Source: Gonocerus acuteangulatus (lineage: Eukaryota; Arthropoda; Insecta; Hemiptera; Coreidae). From it: a stretch of DNA of 64,000 nt. This document shows positions 57,981 through 64,000 of this stretch, piece by piece. The position numbers and the translations under genes are program-made. The stretch is from positions 45,121,345 through 45,185,344 of the forward strand of contig OX328125.1 in the NCBI GenBank assembly GCA_946811695.1. Direction: 5' to 3'. The number at the start of each line of letters is the position of its first letter. Within the stretch, counting starts at the first letter, position 1. The notes below the pieces were generated by a model. That model did not search any database and was not told the origin of the DNA. It saw nothing but the letters and a program-made list of their open reading frames with translations.

Positions 57981-58436
57981 TTAAAGTTTAGATTTTGAAT
58001 AAGGATAATCTTGTGACCACAATGGTTTTTCAAATGTTCCTGGAGCTTGAAAAAACGTTGTTTGAAGATGTTTGTATATCTAAAGAGAGAAAATAAGTAA
58101 ATAAACATTTTAAAAATATGTAAAGTAAATAATAATGATTAAAGTAATAATTATAAAAATAAAGAAACAAACTCTTTTGTAGATATCTTACATTTCCATC
58201 AGCGTTACCAAGAACAGAGTTCAAAATAAAATCTGGTGGAGATATTGCGTCTGCCAAAGCAACTGCATCATTTTTTAATGCATCACATAAATGAATAATG
58301 CCCTCTTTTAGTTTTGTAGGGACAGTGCTCGAAGAAATAAATCCACCTAAATTTAAAATGAAAACAGAAAAGTATCAAGTTACTGCTTCGGGATATTAAT
58401 ACATTATTAAAAGCCTACATCATACCTACACGTCAG

Positions 58437-58501
<65 letters not shown>

Positions 58502-60147
58502 TTCAACAGGACCCAGACACAGGAAAATAAATAAATGTTCAAAAACATAACTACTAATATCTTATTTATAAATAATCTATGGTGGTCAAATCTTGCCCAC
58601 TACGCCATTCTGCTGGATACCCTGATTTGCGGGTACACTTTACTTTGCTGTTCAACTAGTAACAATAAAAATGCTCTCAAACTTAAAACACTTCTAAAAG
58701 CACAATAACTATCTGTAAATGCTAACTCAATAAAACCGAATTAACATATCGCACTAGTATTTCTAAAGTGACACAACTAAAAAAGAACAACTCAACTGAA
58801 AATGTGTCACTCTTGCCAATGTAGGGAGAATAGCATTAAGACAAGAAAAGTGACTCAAGTGCCTTCTGGTATACAAGCTCTGAAGCTAGGTACACGCAGT
58901 GACATAACAAACCTCAAATGAGTTTGTCACCAATGTTGTGGAAATCATCAATCAAATAAATAAAAAAAACTGAAAGCCACCAATTTTTGAGTTGTGTCAC
59001 TATGTGACAGTAATAACCACAGGCCAGTAGACTTTTCCTGTCAAACAGAGGAAACCTTTTTGATTTGAAAGATTAACACGATTGCTCATCTTTCTCGAGG
59101 TACCAACTCTCATATACAGGAAGCGGGCTTGCATTTACAAATTTAAATCCTTATAATACAATAAAATATTGAAGTCTAAAACCATACCTTCAAAAAAGAG
59201 AGCTAAATGTTTCTCAATACTCCAGGCTCCATATAAAGAAACCAATTTCATAAGAGCATTTTGAATATGTTTATCATCCTGCGAAGAAGCAAACTTCACA
59301 AAGTACTTCAATATATTGACCTATAAAAAGAATAAAAGGAAATCATTAATGGAAGAAAGAATGTATTACGTTTAATTAAGTGGAGGAGACCCGATGGCCG
59401 TGAGGGTTAAGGCGTGAGCACTTAACACTCCGTGCCAAAGGTCGTGGGTTCGATTCCCACTAGGGGTGGTGGCTTTTCTTTAGAAAAAAGAAAAGGCATT
59501 ACCTCTATCCTGGGTAGAAAAGGGTGGTAACCTATAGATAACCCGTCCTAAAATTCGTCGTTAATAATAAATGGACGTTAAAATTAAATTAAATTAATTA
59601 AGTGGAGTACAAATTAAATGTATAGAAACAATATCAACAACAACAAATCAAACATACGACCATAGGCATGGAGTGAATTGCTTTTAAGGTATAGTCCTAT
59701 TACTTAATGACTCAATTATTAATTTTGTTCTAGAGTAAACTCCAATGTTTAGTGGACCAATTTTGCTTTTTTTAACAGAATGAAGCGAATTAATAATTTG
59801 TTTCTGAAGTAGACCCCTTTCCCAATGGAGCAAATTGCTGTTTATTTTTAAAATAAGTCTTTCTCTTTAGATGAGCATTACGTATGCCCTGTTTTTTTTT
59901 TGTTTTTGTTTTTTTCCAATTTAACACAAATTTTGATTGTTAGGGGCATATTAATAATTTGCTTCCAGAGTAAATGTACCTCCAAATGGACTGTTTTTGC
60001 TGGTTAACATACTCATTCAATTATTACCACTTTCCTCCGAAGGAAAGTAGCTATTGAGGTTGCACTCATGACGGAATTTTTGAAAAATTTCTTCAAATCT
60101 TTATCGATCCTACCTAGTAGACACCAAAAATGATCCCCGTTAAAATT

Positions 60148-60216
<69 letters not shown>

Positions 60217-61383
60217 TGTAATGATATAAAAAGGGGGTGCTCAAGAAAGGGTCAGTTTCTGACATAGCAAAGAGTAGCATTCCTATTCAAAATAAAGGCT
60301 AGCTTATATTTCATAAGTCCATCACAAATATTATCATTTGTCAATCAATAAAATAAATAAAAGAATAATAAAAGAGATAGCATTTGGCAGTGTTTAGTTT
60401 GGCAGTATTTATTTTTTCAAAAAGGCAGTGTTAAGTAGATAGAAGAGTCCAAATATCTCGGCTAGGAGCGATAAGGTATACAAGTTCCCAGGAAGATAAC
60501 GATAGAGGTGTTTCCAAGTATGGACAGGAAAATCCAGGGAAGGACGAAGAAGTCAGACACCCTTGGTATGGTGGGAGTAACGCCTATAAGTAGGGCCTTC
60601 CCCCACCACTCACTCTCACTCCAGCGCCGACGAAGGGCCAGAGCACTCACTCTCACTTCAACGCCAGCCAAGGGCGAGAGAGCACCCTTTGCACCACCAC
60701 AGCCTGACACCGAGCACTTCACCTGGACATGATGGGGAGACAGAACTCCAAGATCTAACAGCCGACCATCCATCTCCTCAACACGACCACAAGCAGCCTG
60801 CCTCTTCACTTCAAGAACATCATCCGTAAAACAAGCTGAGTATAACTCACTCACTGCCAATCTTTAATTAAATTCTTAAAGCTATCTAAAATTTCATAAT
60901 GGCCAATAGTTATATTTTAATATATAAGTTAATAATTTAAATATGTTCTAAACATTTCATAATAACCCAACATTGATACAAATATGTGAGTCAAGCACTA
61001 TTTTTATATTCTTTTTATATCACAGCCATGCAAAATCTAAAATTATATCTTTTCTTCAATATAAGTCAATTATTTCCAACTCTATTTTATTTATAATGAA
61101 CCTTTCTCCTGGTATTTAATATGGTCTCAAAACATAAAAGGACAAATGGTAAGAAATGATTCTAATCATATAGTTCTCATGCTTTTTATTCCAGGAAATT
61201 TATTAAATTAATTTAATTATTCAAATGGTTATTCATAAGTCCGTATGTGGTGAGTTTGGTAATAGATTAAATGAACCCTGAGATATAATGAAAATATAAT
61301 ATAAACTTTTCTAAATCAACTTTTCCTACATTAACTTTCAAATATATCCAATTTTCTTTTTCTTACCCAACCAAAACACCACA

Positions 61384-61442
<59 letters not shown>

Positions 61443-62929
61443 TGTTAACACAATAGAGTTTTTGTTTTTTCTTCACGAAATGTGGTATATAGCATTCAAT
61501 TAGCAAACGATTGAACGAGTTCGTTAACCACCAAAATCAGTCCACCGGGAGAGGGGGGGGGGGGTTTACCCTGGACCCAAAACACTAATTTGACCATGCC
61601 AGCCATAGTTTTTGTTATATTTCAACGAAACTCGGTATTCGTTATGTTGATCTAAAGAGAAAAATATGTTGTAAAAATAAACTAAATCGGTTCATTAGGA
61701 GGGGGGTTTTCTCCAGACCCACATTACCAATTTGCCACTACCAGCCGTAATTTGTGTTACATTTCAACGAAACTCGGTATTCATGGTGGTAATCAACAGA
61801 GAACAATGGGTTGTAAAAATAAACTAAATCGGGTTATTGGGAGGGGGGGTTTGCTCCAGACCTAAAGTACTAATATACTCATACTGGTCGTAATTTCTGC
61901 TGTATTGTAACAAAACGTGGTATACGTCGTGAGTATCTCATGAGAAAGAAGTGTTGTAAAAATGAAGTAAATCAGTCTATTGGAAAGGAGGGTTTACTTT
62001 AAACTCTGTTTCATTAGAATTAGCCCGCCAGACGTAGGTTCCCAAAGCCGCCGCAAGGAACGCTATCTCCCACTAGAGGGACTGTATCCTGTTCCTGCGT
62101 CAGATCAAAAGACGGAAAATGAAGTTTTTGTGTATTTATTAAGTAGTACAGTATCATGTATTAACTTAACTCTGGAAGCAAATTATTTACAAAATTAATA
62201 ATTGAACAGTTCTCATAAGAAATGTAAATGAGCAGAATTGTTCACGTTTTTATTTCATTTATATAGGTTAGTTACAGCAAATTATTCAGTAATGTAGTCT
62301 ACACTACAAAAATTCTGAGGAAAGTGCTTAGTTATGCAGCTCCTGCATGACGGACTTTTTGATATGGGAACACTATATACAGTAGAACCTCTCATATCCG
62401 ACCATGACGGGACCGGGCCATGGTCGGAACGGCCAAAAGGTCGGATATCGGGAGAAACAAAAAACACCTTTCAAAGTTGTAAAAATAGCTATAATGTACA
62501 ATGCATACTGTAATACAACTTTATGGTAATTGCAAAACTGTTGCTATATACATTTCAAACATTTACTCTTTTGAAAAGATGAACAACATTTAAGCATACT
62601 TTATTTAAAGAATTCAGTTATGGATTTTTTTTTTAATTTGCGGAAGTTCCCTCCACTTTTTGCCCACATTGGGGTTGCATTTGGATGTTGCTCGATGTAT
62701 TTCATCGCTACGTCGAAGGCGTACTTAACAGCAGAATGACTTACTACGTTGTCACTGGTGGGTTCGTCTTCATCTGAGTCGATTTATTCTCAACTTTAGT
62801 TGAGTACGGTGAATTAAAGACGGTTGGATATCGGGAAGAGTCGGTTATGGGAAGGTCGGATATGAGAGGTTCTACTGTACCAAGTTTCGTGGCAAAAAAA
62901 AAACCCAAATATTTGGCAGCCATGATTTA

Positions 62930-62975
<46 letters not shown>

Positions 62976-63862
62976 ATGAAATTACTATTTTTATCTAAAA
63001 TAAGTGGCCAGATAAATTTATCTGATTTAATTTGGAAAATGGGTCCTCTCACTTAATTCTTTGGATCCCAGGGTCTTAATAGGTTCAGACGAATTAAAAT
63101 TTGATTATATTTAAATTGTATCGTAATTTGGAGGAATGAAATATAAATTGAAAATATTTGTCACGAAGAAAAATATAAGTATAAAGATCAAACAATTTAG
63201 GTATCTTATTTAGGCAAATTAGCAATGCAAATAATTCCGTTTTTCAACAGACGTCTAGCACAATGCTCTAATGGATAAACAATTTTTAACAATACACTCA
63301 AAAAGAATGGCGGATAGAAAATGCTTTCTTTATGGAGACTAGGTAAAGGCAGACTGAGATGGTCCTACCATGGGACCGACCATCTCTAAAAATTACATTT
63401 TTCTACAGAACAGTTAGTTATGTGTGTGTTTTGAATTGTTTGTATTTATAATATGTTTAATATTAGATTGGTAAAATATATATAGGCAGATAGATAGAAG
63501 TAGATATATAGAAATTTTAACAGGGGCCATTTTCGGTATATATTGGATAGGATCGATGAAGATTTGAAGACATTTTTCAAAAATTCCTTCTTGAGTGGAG
63601 CATCAGAACTTCAGAAAGTGCTAAAAGTAACAATTTGAACAACAAAGAGATTCAAAAACAACTAAAACTATAACAACTAAAGACTTGACATTGAAGAAAG
63701 CACTTACCTCAGCATAAACAAGTGAAAGAGGCCTTGCATGATATACTTGAATATTGTTTTTGATAACAAATTCATTCTTACTTGATCTTGAAAGTGTTGT
63801 CAATTTTTCACTTGTTGATTTCAAAAGATACAAAAAAAGCCACTCAAACATTTGGATTAAGG
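57981..63862 (-). CDS. ACOX3: Peroxisomal acyl-CoA oxidase 3-like, C-terminal part
   Basis: Four exons join in phase on minus: 63862-63708, 59320-59188, 58346-58192 and 58079-57981. They give the last 179 residues. The visible sequence LSLVYAEVNILKYFVKFASS, then SIEKHLALFFEGGFISSST, DAVALADAISPPDFILNSVL and NADGNIYKHLQTTFFQAPGT follows the C-terminal helical domain of ACOX3-type oxidases. The protein ends YSKSKL, so the peroxisomal PTS1 tripeptide SKL is intact. The enzyme performs the first step of peroxisomal beta-oxidation of branched or very long acyl-CoAs using FAD. The catalytic and FAD-binding N-terminal exons lie beyond the window. The 4.4-kb intron 59321-63707 holds a SINE, tandem repeats and a Tigger MITE. 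Confidence 0.9.
59386..59593 (+). mobile_element. tRNA-derived SINE, copy 2
   Basis: Full-length relative of the 33.3-kb SINE: GATGGCCGTGAGGGTTAAGG, B-box GTGGGTTCGATTCCCACTAG, GGTGGCTTTTCTTTAG, AAAAGGGTGGTAACC and an AATTAAATTAAATT tail. A perfect 14-bp target duplication TTAATTAAGTGGAG (59372-59385 and 59594-59607) flanks it. The B-box is intact here. It is in an ACOX3 intron, opposite to the gene. Confidence 0.95.
60040..60215 (+). repeat. TA-microsatellite-linked repeat
   Basis: GCTATTGAGGTTGCACTCAT, TTTTTGAAAAATTTCTTCAA and ATCGATCCTACCTAGTAGAC are followed by GATCCCCGTTAAAATT and a (TA)n run. It is the same family as 6363-6486, 14135, 53100 (reverse) and 63500-63615 (reverse). Confidence 0.75.
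60216..61385. other. ACOX3 intron, nothing coding recognised
   Basis: A GC-richer stretch at 60470-60800 contains two near-copies of CACTCACTCTCACTYCARCG followed by AAGGGC (about 60606 and 60645) and open frames on both strands with no known domain. It is probably part of an unclassified repeat. Confidence 0.35.
61535..62000 (+). repeat. Tandem array, ~143-150 bp units
   Basis: Unit starts (AATC followed by GG or AG) are at 61535, 61685, 61827 and 61970 (partial). Each has a G-run (GGGAGGGGGGG), then CCAGACC, a GTAATTT(G/C)TG block, a CAACRAAACKYGGTATWCRT-type block, and GTTGTAAAAATAAACTAAAT. A single unit occurs at 14230-14340. Confidence 0.85.
62380..62877. mobile_element. pogo/Tigger-type element remnant
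   Basis: CAGTAGAACCTCTCATATCC at the left is mirrored by GGATATGAGAGGTTCTACTG at the right, with TA duplicated on both sides. This is the terminal sequence and target site of pogo/Tigger elements. Only about 500 bp remain. Confidence 0.92.
62601..62780 (-). pseudogene. Tigger transposase C-terminal tail
   Basis: On minus the frame reads DSDEDEPTSDNVVSHSAVKY, then AFDVAMKYIEQHPNATPMW, then KLKKKSITEFFK and a stop. The acidic stretch followed by a Q-P-A/N turn and the final ITEFFK/ITDFF motif is the end of Tigger/Jerky-like DDE transposases. DNA-binding and catalytic parts are deleted. Confidence 0.82.
63480..63615 (-). repeat. TA-microsatellite-linked repeat, reverse copy
   Basis: AATTTTAACAGGGGCCATTT, ATTGGATAGGATCGATGAAG and GAAGACATTTTTCAAAAATT are the reverse complement of the 60.1-kb copy, without a long (TA)n run. 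It ends close to the ACOX3 exon at 63708. Confidence 0.7.
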
Positions 63863-64000
63863 CTGAAAAAAATAATAAAAATCTGATGAAATTCATAATT
63901 TGTCTTATAACTAACAGAAATCAAGATTTGTTTTTAAATATTAAATAAATTATAATAACAAAATATAAAAATACATTGGCATAAGCTAAGACATAAAAAA

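Noticed and set aside
60462..60860. 132-codon minus frame and overlapping plus frame in ACOX3 intron
   Set aside because: GC-richer repeat-like DNA with internal duplication and no recognised domain or splice support.

Overview
The window looks like nuclear DNA of an animal, most likely an arthropod and probably an insect. It is strongly AT-rich, the genes carry GT-AG introns of up to several kb, and the repeats are typical metazoan ones: a LINE with RNase H, PIF/Harbinger, pogo/Tigger, hAT-like and foldback elements, and tRNA- and 5S-derived SINEs. I cannot name the species. No bacterial operons, CRISPR arrays or viral genes are seen.

Seven cellular genes can be read by joining exons in consistent phase. 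PHF5A (+, 5845-9340) is a complete U2 snRNP/SF3b subunit. A SPATA22 homologue (-, 10961-20031, N-terminus not found) is a meiotic recombination factor. RPS21 (+, 21759-26309) is complete. CIAO1 (+, 28977-29987) is a complete, intronless cytosolic Fe-S assembly WD40 protein. NIF3L1 (+, 35636-42142) is complete in six exons. PRORP (+, 44970-53656) is complete in five exons and encodes protein-only mitochondrial RNase P. The 3' half of an ACOX3-like peroxisomal acyl-CoA oxidase (-, 57981-63862, running off the right edge) ends in the PTS1 tripeptide SKL. These are unrelated housekeeping genes plus one meiotic gene; there is no pathway cluster. SPATA22 and RPS21 are arranged head-to-head, and PHF5A and SPATA22 tail-to-tail.

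Nearly all remaining DNA is mobile-element derived. The repeats include: (i) a MITE family with GGTAAAA termini and 8-bp target duplications, with three copies of which one sits in PHF5A intron 2 and one in RPS21 intron 3; (ii) two copies of a large composite foldback element at 14.96-16.86 and 30.94-33.02 kb; (iii) a deleted PIF/Harbinger copy whose transposase and MADF genes are fused tail-to-tail; (iv) a near full-length Jockey/I-like LINE with 12-bp target duplications in PRORP intron 3, carrying an internal inversion; (v) a degenerate CR1-like LINE at 55-57 kb; (vi) a tRNA-derived and a 5S-rRNA-derived SINE that share a 3' module; and (vii) three copies of an extremely short tRNA-half-like retroposon (body about 30-45 nt plus A-rich tail), each with its own target-site duplication. 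Item (vii) is my best candidate for something undescribed.
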